From Peribacillus simplex (GTDB lineage: Bacteria; Bacillota; Bacilli; Bacillales; DSM-1321): 64,000 nt of DNA. The DNA is taken from positions 4,368,001 to 4,432,000 of the forward strand of contig NZ_CP011008.1 in NCBI RefSeq assembly GCF_001578185.1. The letters run 5' to 3'. The notes beneath the pieces are model-generated. The model made no database searches and was not told the origin of the DNA. It saw only the letters and a program-made list of their open reading frames with translations. Positions 8,430-17,776 of the stretch are shown here, one piece after another (position 1 is the first letter of the stretch; each line of letters opens with the position of its first letter). The position numbers were made by a program, and so were the translations under genes.

Positions 8430-9726
8430 ATAATAATCGATAAATTTTACTCGGCCTTCCACGAGTGGCGTGAGCCTCTTCACCAACGCATTGTGCCAAA
8501 TCAACTTCGCACATATCCGCAATAATACGCCGTACATTACGTTCTGTCATCTCCAGATGTTTCGCTAATTCCTTTGTTGTAAAATTACCCCAGCCCATTC
8601 TTTGTACAAGGGCTGATATCTTCTTATATGTTTTTACACTGATATTCCCCTTTTTTAACTTTTCGATAAGGAGTTCATTGTGGGACCGGGTAGCATATTG
8701 TAATTCTTTCTTTTTGCCTGGTGATTCAATAATCTTTCCATCATCTTGAATAATTACAATTTCACGCTTCTTCATCTCTTTTGAATGTTGAATAGCCCGA
8801 AAAGCATTGATTTCCGCCGAATAGGCAGTTTCGCCGAAGCCAATTCCAACGGCAACGGTTGTATCTGCTTCAAAAGCCAATTTTTGAATGGTATCTTCAA
8901 GCGTAATAATTTCCCGTTCAATTGCGCCGCGAGAACTAAAAATCATGTATCTTCCATTCCCTTTCTCTGAAAAGGAACCATTTATTTTTTCACCAAGTTG
9001 AATTAACATTTCTTTTAGCCGAAGCTCCAAGTACTGTAAATGATAAGGAGTTTTCATTTCCTCTGCCACTCTGTTAAAATATTCAACTTCAATGATTTCA
9101 ACACCAATTTGTGTATCTTTAAAGTAGGAAGTCTTTACTTTTTCAGAAAGAATCCGAAGCGTTTGCCGGATTTCCATCTTACTCATCGACATCCGGTAAG
9201 CTGGAATTCCATACTCCCTTAAAGCTTCACACACGGACGGAAAACAAGATAAAGCGCCTTCTGTCCTTCCCTTATTCCATAAATCCAAGTGAAAATGAAA
9301 CAATTCATTAGTATCGACATCTGACTGAAACACTTTCGTATAGATCTTTGGGGTTTTAATATTCAACTGTGACAAAGCTTCTTCACTAATATTGTTTGAA
9401 GACATAGTATCGATACTAAGCCTCTCAATAATTTTCCCTTGTTCGTAAATCAACTCTAAAAAAGATTTATAAAAACCTGATTCCGTAGCAGGAACATGGA
9501 CCATTATTTTATCTGTGCCTAGTGTTTTTTTCGCAATTTCATAGGGAAGTGGACCGGAAAAAAGCCATGCATGTACGTGAGAATGATGTTCTTTTACAAT
9601 ATTCTCTACCTCTTCAGTCTTTACATAGGGCAAAGAGATGAATTCCAATTCATGTTTATATTCTTCTGCCAAGTCTAAAATCTGTTCTACAGAAGTTTTT
9701 AGTCCGACTAGTCCGATTTTATACAT
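8428..9726 (-). CDS. Transcriptional regulator with nucleotide-cyclase-like middle and C-terminal HTH
   Basis: A 432-residue protein. Residues about 1-170 look like a ligand-sensing alpha/beta region, starting MYKIGLVGLKTSVEQILDLA. Residues about 210-345 resemble a degenerate GGDEF/nucleotidyl-cyclase fold (LQYLELRLKEMLIQLGE, then AVGIGFGETAYSAEINAFRA), but no GGDEF motif is present. Residues about 375-432 form a winged HTH (TTKELAKHLEMTERNVRRII) ending RGRPSKIYRLL. The ATG at 9726 has AAAGGAAG 11 bases upstream. It is adjacent to, and transcribed toward, the M20/symporter operon, and is the likely controller of the palindrome in that promoter. The mechanism is inferred. Confidence 0.65.
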   Translation of the reverse strand: MYKIGLVGLKTSVEQILDLAEEYKHELEFISLPYVKTEEVENIVKEHHSHVHAWLFSGPLPYEIAKKTLGTDKIMVHVPATESGFYKSFLELIYEQGKIIERLSIDTMSSNNISEEALSQLNIKTPKIYTKVFQSDVDTNELFHFHLDLWNKGRTEGALSCFPSVCEALREYGIPAYRMSMSKMEIRQTLRILSEKVKTSYFKDTQIGVEIIEVEYFNRVAEEMKTPYHLQYLELRLKEMLIQLGEKINGSFSEKGNGRYMIFSSRGAIEREIITLEDTIQKLAFEADTTVAVGIGFGETAYSAEINAFRAIQHSKEMKKREIVIIQDDGKIIESPGKKKELQYATRSHNELLIEKLKKGNISVKTYKKISALVQRMGWGNFTTKELAKHLEMTERNVRRIIADMCEVDLAQCVGEEAHATRGRPSKIYRLL

Positions 9727-10016
9727 CCTGTATTCTACTTCCTTTATCATCAGTAATATAATCAATGTTCTTTGTAAATATCCTAGTTTAACGTAAGTCA
9801 TGCTATCGTAAATTTAAATTTTCTGCTCAGTTCTTTTTACCTTTTGTCCTATTTTATCATGCGACATGAAGGAAAAATACGTTGTATACGTTATTCATAT
9901 TAGGTTTTCATGTCAGCTTTGTTATACTTCTTAGATAATCATCCATTATCTTTGTGTTTTCCAAGAGTTCTTTTTGCTTTTTGACATGACATAACCAATT
10001 TTCCAGTTAAGCTAAA
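9727..10016. other. Leader of the regulator gene with an inverted repeat
   Basis: No gene is visible. Inverted copies GACATGAA (9863-9870) and TTCATGTC (9907-9914) lie upstream of the regulator, with a further TTGACATGACAT at about 9980. They could be autoregulatory sites; support is weak. Confidence 0.3.
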
Positions 10017-10103
10017 AAACCACCTCTTTAGGTGGTTTCAGACTGTAGACAAACTCGAGGAAAACGAGTTTGTCTATTTTTTATGAGTTGTACAATTTGG
10101 CCG

Positions 10104-10226
10104 TTGATTTCCACTCCAGGCACTCGCTTTCCGCGGGCGGTCGGGGAGCCTCCTCGGCTTTCGCCTGCGGGGTCTCCCCTAGACGCGCTTTTCCCGCAGG
10201 AGTCTCGTACCTTCCGTTCCAATCAA
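10104..10226. repeat. GC-rich interspersed repeat, copy 2
   Basis: This copy begins TTGATTTCCACTCCAGGC and ends CCGTTCCAATCAA. It lies between the left end of the intact IS1182 element and its transposase gene, as in copy 1. It shares the internal landmarks CACTCGCTTTCCG and CCGCAGGAGTCTCG with the other copies. Confidence 0.8.
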
Positions 10227-10310
10227 CTTTGTCTTATCTTTTAGATAAACACTTTTGCCCTGAGTCGCTTTTGTTTTAAAATAGAAGTATTAAAACTTGA
10301 GGTGATGAGG

Positions 10311-11669
10311 ATGCTTTCGAAACATGACTCTATTCAGCGAGATCAACTTGAAATGATTACGTTAGATCAACTGGTGCCACCGAACCATTTGGTTCGTAAA
10401 CTAGAGGCTGCCATTAACTTCACTTTCATTTATGACTTGGTGAAAGATATGTATTCAGAGGTAGGACGCCCAAGTATTGATCCAGTTATTTTAGTTAAAC
10501 TGACATTCATTCAATATACCTTCGGTATTCGTTCCATGCGTAAAACGATTGAAGAAGTTGAAACTAATATGGCTTACCGTTGGTTCTTAGGCTATGGTTT
10601 CCATGATAAAGTACCTCATTTCTCTACGTTTGGGAAAAATTATGAGCGACGCTTTAAAGATACAGACCTGTTTGAACAGATTTTCTATCGCATTTTAATG
10701 ACAGCTGCTAATAAAAAGTTAATAAGTGCTGAACACGTTTTCGTGGATTCCACACATGTGAAAGCCAGTGCGAATAAACGGAAATTTGAAAAGAAAATCG
10801 TTCGTAAAGAAACACGAGCGTATCAAGGGCGTCTTCAAGAAGAAATCAATCGAGATCGTGAAAACCATGGAAAGAAGCCTTTTCCATCAGATAAATTTGA
10901 TAAAGAAGAGACCAAAGAGATTAAAGAAAGTACAACGGATTCTGAGAGTGGCTACTATGTGAAAGATGAACGAACAAAACAGTTTGCCTATTCATTCCAC
11001 GCGGCCGCAGACCGCAACGGTTTTGTATTGGGAACGATTGTAACACCTGGAAATATACATGACAGTCAGATCTTAGAGCCACTAGTTGAACAAGTGATTG
11101 AGAAAATTGGAAAACCGGAAGCCGTTGCCGCAGATGCAGCTTATAAAACACCAGCGATTACAAGCTACCTATTTAACAAAGAAATCATACCGGCTTTACC
11201 TTATACACGTCCTCGCACCAAAGAAGGATTTTTCCGCAAACAGGACTATGTATACGATGAACATTTTGATTGTTACCTTTGTCCTTCGGGAGAGCTATTA
11301 AAGTACTCAACAACCAATAAAGAGGGCTATCGCGAGTATAAATCACCCAAACACACTTGTGCGACATGCTCATTTTTATCTCAGTGTACAGAAAGCAAAG
11401 ACCATCAAAAAGTGGTGACACGGCATATTTGGCAAACACATGTGGAAGAAGCAGATCATCTGCGTCATCATCAAGATGTAAAAACTATATATGCGAAACG
11501 TAAAGAAACGATTGAGCGTGTATTCGCAGATGCAAAAGAAAAGCATGGTATGCGTTGGACAACTTTAAGGGGACTTAAAAAATTGTCGATGCAGGCGATG
11601 CTTACTTTCGCTGCCATTAATTTAAAGAAAATGGCCAATTGGACATGGGGAGGTCCAAAAATGGCCTAA
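10311..11669 (+). CDS. IS1182-family transposase
   Basis: A 452-residue DDE transposase. The N-terminal DUF772-like region (residues about 1-130) includes LVPPNHLVRKLEAAI and GRPSIDPVILVKLTFIQYT. Catalytic candidates are the Asp in HVFVDSTHVKASANK, the Asp in AVAADAAYKTPA and the Glu in KETIERVFADAKEKHGM. A four-cysteine cluster (YLCPSG, CATCSFLSQC) lies before the last acidic residue, as usual in this family. I start at the ATG giving MLSKHDS, with GAGGTGA five bases upstream. No frameshift is present, so the copy may still be active. Confidence 0.92.
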   Translation: MLSKHDSIQRDQLEMITLDQLVPPNHLVRKLEAAINFTFIYDLVKDMYSEVGRPSIDPVILVKLTFIQYTFGIRSMRKTIEEVETNMAYRWFLGYGFHDKVPHFSTFGKNYERRFKDTDLFEQIFYRILMTAANKKLISAEHVFVDSTHVKASANKRKFEKKIVRKETRAYQGRLQEEINRDRENHGKKPFPSDKFDKEETKEIKESTTDSESGYYVKDERTKQFAYSFHAAADRNGFVLGTIVTPGNIHDSQILEPLVEQVIEKIGKPEAVAADAAYKTPAITSYLFNKEIIPALPYTRPRTKEGFFRKQDYVYDEHFDCYLCPSGELLKYSTTNKEGYREYKSPKHTCATCSFLSQCTESKDHQKVVTRHIWQTHVEEADHLRHHQDVKTIYAKRKETIERVFADAKEKHGMRWTTLRGLKKLSMQAMLTFAAINLKKMANWTWGGPKMA

Positions 11670-11897
11670 CATAGTGGGCTCGTAGAGCCCCAATCTCCTA
11701 ACTTCAGGCAAAAATTCAAAGGGAATCTCAAAAAGGGGTTCGGAATTTTTTAATTCCGAACCCCTTTTGTCTACAAACTGAAACCACCTCTTTAGGTGGT
11801 TTTTTCATATTTTCAATAGGTTCTTCTAAACTAGAATTAGCCTGAACTTGCACCTCTGATTTCTAAAGAAAGTTATAAATTTTCCTTTTTTTATTGG

Positions 11898-12743
11898 TCA
11901 TTGAAACATACCCTTCAAAAAGCGATAAAGTCCATCTTCTCTATATGAATGCTCCGTCACTTCATCGGCTTGTTCTTTGACCAGGTCTGTGGCGTTTTTC
12001 ATGGCAACGGAATGTCCAGCGAGTTTAAATAGCGGGAGGTCATTTTCGCCATCGCCCACTGCCAGGATATTTTCCGGTCCTAGCTGGAAATGCTTCAGTA
12101 ATAGTTGAACGCCTGTTGCTTTTGAGACGCCTTCCACGGTCACTTCTACATTGTGATGAGTGGAGGAAGCTGTTGTGAAGGCATTGTACTGCTTGATTTC
12201 TCCCAAATCCGCTTTCCATTTTCGGATGGTATCCATTTCATTGCTGAAAAAGTAGATTTTGGCTACGCTGCTTATATCCAGCTGTTCTGACCATCTTATT
12301 TTGTCTTCCACTGCATCCTGCCTTGATAGCCATTCATTTTCATCGACTGTCTCAGGCTTTGGCACCAAACCTTGTTTAACCATATAGCCTTTATCTTTAA
12401 GTAATGCCATCCGTGTTCCTTCATTCGGATGTACTTCGTAAAAAATCTCGCCCACTCCTGCTTTGGCGACCAATTCTTCCACAAGTTCCGGCGGCAGGGC
12501 ATTTTCGACGATCTGTTTCTTTCCGATGAAGACGGACATTCCATTGGCAGTCACCATTCCATCGACTTCCATGCCGGACGGCAATACGTCCCTCGCTTCT
12601 TCCAGCGTTCTTCCTGTTGCAATGAAAATCAGCTTTCCACTTTCCCTAAGTTCCCCTATGTACTGTTCCAGCGTTTCACTCACAGTATTTCTTTCGTTCA
12701 ATGTCGTGCCATCCAAATCGAGCACAATTGCTTTATTGGTCAT
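11898..12743 (-). CDS. Cof-type HAD-IIB phosphatase
   Basis: A 281-residue haloacid dehalogenase-fold hydrolase. Motif I is VLDLDGTTLN near the N-terminus, motif II is FIATGRTLEEA, the C2B cap occupies about residues 80-190, and motif IV is AVGDGENDLPLFKLAG with the following VAMKNA. Such enzymes dephosphorylate sugar phosphates and related metabolites with broad specificity. The ATG at 12743 has GAGGTG six bases upstream; a GTG nine bases earlier overlaps that site and is rejected. It follows the ascorbate-type PTS operon by about 120 bases and may act on its products. Confidence 0.88.
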   Translation of the reverse strand: MTNKAIVLDLDGTTLNERNTVSETLEQYIGELRESGKLIFIATGRTLEEARDVLPSGMEVDGMVTANGMSVFIGKKQIVENALPPELVEELVAKAGVGEIFYEVHPNEGTRMALLKDKGYMVKQGLVPKPETVDENEWLSRQDAVEDKIRWSEQLDISSVAKIYFFSNEMDTIRKWKADLGEIKQYNAFTTASSTHHNVEVTVEGVSKATGVQLLLKHFQLGPENILAVGDGENDLPLFKLAGHSVAMKNATDLVKEQADEVTEHSYREDGLYRFLKGMFQ

Positions 12744-12863
12744 GCAAATCACCTCAAAAATCCGAATGATAATGTAAATGCCAACAGCCCATTATCTATA
12801 AAGATCTTAGGCTGTTGTTTTCATTCATTTATTTTTGTTACTTTACCTTATCAGTATAACAGT

Positions 12864-14132
12864 TTAGGATAATCCTAAAAGTTTCATGACGCTTAGAATT
12901 AGGAGACCTACCACACCGAAGTCAGAATCACCAAATGTGGTACCTTCAAACCCTACATCCCCCAAGAAAACAAGGAGTATCGCCGGCAGGAAACTAATGA
13001 TGAGTCCGTTGGCAAAGGACCCGAGCATCGCTCCGCGTCTGCCGCCTGTGGCATTTCCAAATACACCTGCTGCAGCTCCGGTGAAGAAATGCGGTACAAG
13101 CCCCGGAACGATGACTTTCAATCCAAGTACCGGAAGGAGGAACATGGATAATAGTCCAGCCAAGAAACTGAATAGGAACCCGATGATCACTGCATTTGGA
13201 GCGAATGGAAAGATGGTCGGACAATCTAGCGCAGGCTTCGTGTCAGGAGCGACTTTATCGGCAATCCCTTTGAAGGCAGGGACGATTTCAGCAATTAACA
13301 TCCGTACCCCTGCAAGGATGATGTAGACTCCTGCAGCGAATGTTATCGCCTGGATGAAAGAGAATACGATGAAGTTCGAACCGCCGGATAATTCCCTTTC
13401 AATATAGTTCTGTCCGGCAAACAATGCGACGATCACGAAGAACATCGTCATCGTAAGCGATACAGCGACTGATGTATCCCTCAGGAATCCTAAAGACTTG
13501 GGAACCTTGATTTGCTCTGTCGTTTTTTCCTTATTTCCAAACCATTTTCCAACAGTCGCGGATACAAAATATCCGATTGTCCCGAAATGGCCGATGGCAA
13601 AATCATCGCTTCCGGTAATCTTCCGTACATATGGCTGAAGGAGGGCAGGGAACATCACCATGCATACCCCTAATAGAATGGAACCGACCAAGATGAGCGG
13701 AAAACCGTCAAGTCCGCCGACCGATAGGGTGACTGCAAGTAAACAAGCCATGAATAAGGTATGGTGTCCCGTTAAGAATATATATTTAAATGGCGTGAAA
13801 CGAGCCAGTAAAACATTGACAACCATACCAAAAACCATGATAAGTGCAGTCGAAGTCCCAAAATCACTTTGGGCAGCTGCGACAATGGCTTCGTTATTCG
13901 GTATGACCCCTTGTACATTGAATGCATGATCGAACATTTTACTGAATATATCAAGGGCGCCAATGAGCACTGCCGCTCCCGCTCCAATAATAATGAAGCC
14001 CATGACGGTTTTTAGCGTTCCAGATACAACATCCGCACTGGATTTCCGCTGTAACAGCAGTCCAATGAGGGCAAACAGCCCCACAAGTATGGAAGGTGTA
14101 CCCAAGATGTCATTCATGATAAGTTCCAGCAT
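12864..14132 (-). CDS. ulaA: PTS ascorbate-type transporter subunit IIC
   Basis: A 422-residue membrane protein with about 11 hydrophobic segments that matches UlaA/SgaT-type IIC proteins: GVIPNNEAIVAAAQSDFG early on, LTGHHTLFMACLLAVTLS, and DCPTIFPFAPNAVIIGFLFS in the second half. It moves L-ascorbate or a similar acidic sugar across the membrane while IIB phosphorylates it. It is the last gene of the operon regulator, IIB, IIB, IIC. The specificity call rests on family and operon content; no ascorbate catabolic genes are in the window. Confidence 0.85.
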   Translation of the reverse strand: MLELIMNDILGTPSILVGLFALIGLLLQRKSSADVVSGTLKTVMGFIIIGAGAAVLIGALDIFSKMFDHAFNVQGVIPNNEAIVAAAQSDFGTSTALIMVFGMVVNVLLARFTPFKYIFLTGHHTLFMACLLAVTLSVGGLDGFPLILVGSILLGVCMVMFPALLQPYVRKITGSDDFAIGHFGTIGYFVSATVGKWFGNKEKTTEQIKVPKSLGFLRDTSVAVSLTMTMFFVIVALFAGQNYIERELSGGSNFIVFSFIQAITFAAGVYIILAGVRMLIAEIVPAFKGIADKVAPDTKPALDCPTIFPFAPNAVIIGFLFSFLAGLLSMFLLPVLGLKVIVPGLVPHFFTGAAAGVFGNATGGRRGAMLGSFANGLIISFLPAILLVFLGDVGFEGTTFGDSDFGVVGLLILSVMKLLGLS

Positions 14133-14164
14133 TGCCTCTCTCCCCCTCTTCTATTTGTTTCTTG

Positions 14165-14431
14165 TTATAGATGTGAAGCTAATTTCGATGTGATTTCGGG
14201 AATGCTCATCATGTTTTCCAGCGTGACGATCGTCCGGGTTCCATCATCCAGCTGACCGACAATATCCGCCGCTCCCAGGAAAATATCCGCCTGAACCGTT
14301 TTTGCAGATGCAAGATCCGTATGATCCACCTCGGCCGTCTTACCCATTTCCGTCAACGCTTTCTTCACATTCATCTCCATGATGAAGCTGCTTCCCAATC
14401 CGTTTCCGCATACTACCATGATTTTCTTCAT
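14165..14431 (-). CDS. ulaB: PTS ascorbate-type IIB, second tandem copy
   Basis: An 88-residue phosphocarrier with the P-loop-like active site VVCGNGLGSSFIMEMN, in which Cys is the phosphoryl acceptor. It differs from the upstream copy (14448-14714) only by one Lys inserted after the initiator and by the last few residues (ITSKLASHL instead of IKSKLEMHVG). Both copies have their own ribosome sites. The DNA is essentially identical over about 240 bases, indicating recent tandem duplication. Confidence 0.88.
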   Translation of the reverse strand: MKKIMVVCGNGLGSSFIMEMNVKKALTEMGKTAEVDHTDLASAKTVQADIFLGAADIVGQLDDGTRTIVTLENMMSIPEITSKLASHL

Positions 14432-14447
14432 ATCAATCTCTCCTTTT

Positions 14448-14714
14448 TTATCCTACATGCATTTCCAATTTAGATTTGATTTCAGGGATGCTCATCATGT
14501 TCTCCAGTGTGACGATCGTCCGGGTTCCATCATCCAGCTGACCGACAATATCCGCCGCTCCCAGGAAAATATCCGCCTGAACCGTTTTTGCAGATGCAAG
14601 ATCCGTATGATCCACCTCGGCCGTCTTACCCATTTCCGTCAACGCTTTCTTCACATTCATCTCCATGATGAAGCTGCTTCCCAATCCGTTTCCGCATACT
14701 ACCATGATTTTCAT
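14448..14714 (-). CDS. ulaB: PTS ascorbate-type IIB, first tandem copy
   Basis: An 88-residue IIB protein carrying the same VVCGNGLGSS active-site loop. Its ATG overlaps the TGA of the PRD regulator gene (ATGA), so it is translationally coupled to it, and GGAGG lies before the start. It transfers phosphate from a IIA domain to the incoming sugar. The only IIA in this operon is the C-terminal domain of the regulator itself or a protein encoded elsewhere. Confidence 0.88.
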   Translation of the reverse strand: MKIMVVCGNGLGSSFIMEMNVKKALTEMGKTAEVDHTDLASAKTVQADIFLGAADIVGQLDDGTRTIVTLENMMSIPEIKSKLEMHVG

Positions 14715-16774
14715 TCCGCTTCCTCCTTCGAATATTTATGAACATACTCCATAAGGACAGATTTATCTGAAGTGCGTAGGATTTCTTCTATATTGGACGG
14801 TTCATTCAATAATTGAGTGAGCTGGATCAATGCCCGCAGATGCGAATCGTTATCTACGGCCGCCAAAATGATAATCAGGCGAACTGGTTTATCTGGCGCA
14901 AAGTCCACGGCTTCATCCAATTTCAGCAAACTCATGGATAAAGACCTGACCCCCTGCTCTGGACGTGCATGGGGAATCGCGACTCCAGGCGTTATCACTA
15001 CATATGGTCCATTCGTTTCTATCGCTTCGATCATGGCATCCACATATCGTTCTTCGACTGTTCCTAAGTCCACGAGAGGTTTGGCCGCGACTTGAATGCC
15101 TTCTTTCCAATCGGAAACATGCTGCTGTAATTGAATCGTTTGCAAATTGAGCAGTTCTTCTAACACAGGCTTCTCTGCCTCCTTTAAAGAAAATTGGGTT
15201 ATTTTTTGATGGGTATATACATTCGACTTCAAAGCCTTTTCAAGCTGATCCTGTTCATGGATGGTTGCATACTTGGAAATGACTTTTACTAATGCTGAAA
15301 CATCTACACTTTCCGTCGTATATCCATACAATTCCTGCATGACTTGCTGGCGCAATTTATGTTTGTCCTGCATTTCCAAAATGGGCGGTACAACGAATAA
15401 TGCCGCTTTTGTTCTCATATGCACCGTTGAAAAAACTAGATCGTACGAAAGTGGGGATTCAGCCGCATTTCTAACGGAAAGAACATCCAGGAACAAAATA
15501 TCCGGAAATAATTCCCTCAATGTATAAATGAGGATATTGCTGATGCCAATACCATTCGGGCATACTACAATCGCCCGTTTTCGATCATCCAATGTCGTCC
15601 CTTGCCTGCGCAGCCATCCGCCAAAATAGATCGTGAAGTATGCGACTTCCTCTTCGGATACCGGACAGCCAATCTCTTTCTCCAACACCCACAGAGATTT
15701 TTTTGTCAAATGATGCAATTCAGGATAGACCTTCTGCACCCGTCCCGTCATCGGGTTAAGTTGCGGGAGACCATACCGCAGGCGATGATATGCCGGTTTA
15801 AAATGAACGTATAATTGTTGGCATAGCTGTTCTTTGTCTTTCAGGTGAACAAATGCCAGCCTCTCGAACTCTTCCACGATTTCCTGCAAAAGATGTTGAA
15901 TGACTTCATCATCCTTAAGCGGGGAAATATCCTTCGTCCGGTTCATGCTCAATAAATGTAAGGTTGCGTATAAGTTTTCCGTTTCGCTCCATACTGATTG
16001 AAAGGCATTCGATCTCGTCATTTCCTCAACCATTTTATATTCTTCTGTCGCAACAAACGGAGCCCAGCTCTGGTCGGCCTGTAACTCTTCCCCTTTTTCT
16101 ATGAGCTGATCTGTACATAAAAATAAATAGCTCAGTTCATGAAGCCGTTCATCCGTAAAGGTGATGCCTAAATTACGTTCGATCCTTTCAAGCTGTAACC
16201 GGATCGAGCTGATTTGCTTTTCATGATTTCCCCATATGCACTCCATGATTAATTCACTATTGGGACTATTCAGTACACGATGCACGAGACGTTCAATGAT
16301 ATATCTCTTTACTCGGCTTTCCCCAATCACCACGTAGCCATCTTGTTTGGAATACTGGATTTTGAGCGATATGTCCTTGTTTTTCTCTTTAAGTCTTTTC
16401 AAATCCTTCAACACCGTATTTCTTGAAAGCCCGGTGACCGTCTGGAAAAGATAGACGGACAATTCTTCTTGGCTTAACAAGATCATGAGGTAAAAGACTT
16501 TTTCCCTATCTGTCTCTGAAAATATATAATTGCGTTTTGTCAGTTTTACATTCAATTCTTCATCCCTGATTGTTTCAGAAAAGGAGTAGCCCATTTCACG
16601 ATTATATTGAATCGGTTGATATCCATGAAAATGGAGCCAGTCATTCGCTTTGCTCAGACCATATTGTATTTGTCTTCTCGTCAGACCTGTTTGGGCTTCA
16701 AGTTCTTTCATTTTTGAAATGGGCGAATGCTGTAATAGTTTTAGTAAATTGGCGCTTCTTTCATCTAAAAACAT
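14711..16774 (-). CDS. PRD-containing PTS-controlled transcriptional regulator (BglG/LicR-like, IIB and IIA domains)
   Basis: A 687-residue multidomain activator. The N-terminal HTHs (residues about 1-160, with LTRRQIQYGLSKANDWL and TGLSRNTVLKDLKRLKEK) are followed by two PRDs (about 180-395), a IIB-like domain with the Cys loop VVCPNGIGISNILIY near 406, and a mannitol/fructose-type IIA domain with active His in GVAIPHARPEQGV near residue 600. Phosphorylation of these sites by PTS proteins would couple activity to substrate flux. The ATG at 16774 has GGGAGAGGG seven bases upstream; the TTG six bases earlier is too close to it. It heads the operon and probably activates it. Confidence 0.87.
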   Translation of the reverse strand: MFLDERSANLLKLLQHSPISKMKELEAQTGLTRRQIQYGLSKANDWLHFHGYQPIQYNREMGYSFSETIRDEELNVKLTKRNYIFSETDREKVFYLMILLSQEELSVYLFQTVTGLSRNTVLKDLKRLKEKNKDISLKIQYSKQDGYVVIGESRVKRYIIERLVHRVLNSPNSELIMECIWGNHEKQISSIRLQLERIERNLGITFTDERLHELSYLFLCTDQLIEKGEELQADQSWAPFVATEEYKMVEEMTRSNAFQSVWSETENLYATLHLLSMNRTKDISPLKDDEVIQHLLQEIVEEFERLAFVHLKDKEQLCQQLYVHFKPAYHRLRYGLPQLNPMTGRVQKVYPELHHLTKKSLWVLEKEIGCPVSEEEVAYFTIYFGGWLRRQGTTLDDRKRAIVVCPNGIGISNILIYTLRELFPDILFLDVLSVRNAAESPLSYDLVFSTVHMRTKAALFVVPPILEMQDKHKLRQQVMQELYGYTTESVDVSALVKVISKYATIHEQDQLEKALKSNVYTHQKITQFSLKEAEKPVLEELLNLQTIQLQQHVSDWKEGIQVAAKPLVDLGTVEERYVDAMIEAIETNGPYVVITPGVAIPHARPEQGVRSLSMSLLKLDEAVDFAPDKPVRLIIILAAVDNDSHLRALIQLTQLLNEPSNIEEILRTSDKSVLMEYVHKYSKEEAE

Positions 16775-17105
16775 TCTCAATCCCTCTCCCTGCTTCTACG
16801 ATATCTCACTTCTTATTAAAAATGTAGCGTTTCTAAGTCCGAATGTTGTCATAGGTACTGCACAATAATATACTCTTTAAACATTTGTGCACAATACTGC
16901 ATCCTTGCTTAATGCAATATTCGTTCAGTAATCCATTTTCAATGCAGTCTATATGTAGAAAAAGATACTATGTAGGCTTTTTCATACATATTAGAATGCA
17001 TGATAAAGAACTAATGTTTTTTAGTGTGGAGGCCAGTGAGGTCATGAGACCGAGCAATAAAAGGAGTTCGGGGTGAAGCTAGGGTGAAAACAATGCAGAT
17101 GTTCA
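16775..17105. other. Intergenic upstream of the PTS operon, nothing assignable
   Basis: AT-rich sequence containing the promoter region of the PTS regulator operon. I see no gene with a ribosome site, no cre match and no convincing palindrome. Confidence 0.3.
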
Positions 17106-17135
17106 TAAAAAATAAGAGGGGACAAATGTCCCCTC
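17106..17135 (-). terminator. Intrinsic terminator after the broken isochorismatase gene
   Basis: A perfect 9-bp stem GAGGGGACA/TGTCCCCTC with a 2-base loop is followed on the minus strand by TTATTTTTT. Confidence 0.8.
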
Positions 17136-17149
17136 CCAGTGTTAAATCT

Positions 17150-17720
17150 GCTTGCTGATCGCGCTGTGCTCCCCTATAGCTTCCGATTATATTTTGATAA
17201 CCAGGAATGCACCAAAACCTTCGACATCGTTGCGTCAATCACGCTGTAATTCACATGCTGCGCTAAACCAATTCATAAGCTGCACACCGCTATGGGCCAT
17301 ACGCGCTATAGCAGTATCAGCTACCTGTTTGCTGACTGTTCCAGAAGCATCAGTGACAGCGAATACTTCATAACCTGCGTTCAAAGCGGAAAGTGCTGGG
17401 AAAGCAACGCAGACATCAGTAACCACGCCCGCAATGATAAGTTATTTTTTTCCAGTTTCTTCGATTGCTTTAACAAAATCTTCATTATCCCATGCGTTAA
17501 TTTGTCCTGGCCGAGCTATTTTTGGCGCGTTAGGAAAGAGTTCTTCCACTTCTTGCATGAACGAAGAAAGTTCGTATGTAGGGAAATTCCCCCAACCCCT
17601 TCGTTGGTTTTTAATCAGTTTATAGTTTGGTAAAAAGAACTTCCCATAATTGATCATGAATTCTAAATTCCACACTCCAAGATAATGTAAATGGTTTTGG
17701 TTATATTGAACCCCTTCCAT
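17150..17720 (-). pseudogene. Decayed isochorismatase-family hydrolase (YcaC type)
   Basis: The second half of a YcaC-like cysteine hydrolase is recognisable: ELFPNAPKIARPGQINAWDN, then LIIAGVVTDVCVAFPALSAL, TDASGT, GVQLMNWFSAACELQRD, RNDVEGFGAF and finally YQNIIGSYRGAQ. It is broken by an in-frame TAA after EETGKK (17442-17444), by a TGA where the family has Trp (17235-17237), and by a frameshift about 40 bases later. The N-terminal part with the catalytic Asp has been lost and replaced by unrelated sequence. A terminator still follows it. Confidence 0.85.
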
Positions 17721-17776
17721 TTTCTGAATGTTTACAACATACTATAACCTATAAGGGAATTGGGAGGAGTGCAGAA

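Larger units (their letters stand above)
10017..11802 (+). mobile_element. Intact IS1182-family insertion sequence with terminator-hairpin duplication
   Basis: The element spans about 10039-11780. Its ends are near-inverted: CAGACTGTAGACAAA on the left and the reverse complement of CAGTTTGTAGACAAA on the right. It carries one full transposase gene. Identical 22-bp stem-loops (AAACCACCT, loop CTTT, AGGTGGTTT) flank it at 10017-10038 and 11781-11802, and the right copy runs into a T-run. This looks like a target duplication of a whole terminator hairpin. Just inside the left end a second hairpin plus T-run (about 10046-10079) would block read-through into the transposase. Confidence 0.9.

Noticed and set aside
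7747-10244. Short genes over the GC-rich repeats (for example 7747-7929, 10028-10222, 10032-10279)
   Set aside because: They are open only because the repeat is GC-rich; the same repeat reads open in several frames and has no ribosome sites.
12753-12863. Terminator between the PTS operon and the HAD gene
   Set aside because: The AACAGCC/GGCTGTT hairpin lacks a T-run on the minus strand, which is the transcribed direction, so I do not call it.
17235-17720. Two separate small genes
   Set aside because: Both parts align in order with one isochorismatase-like protein and are separated by an in-frame stop, so they are one dead gene.
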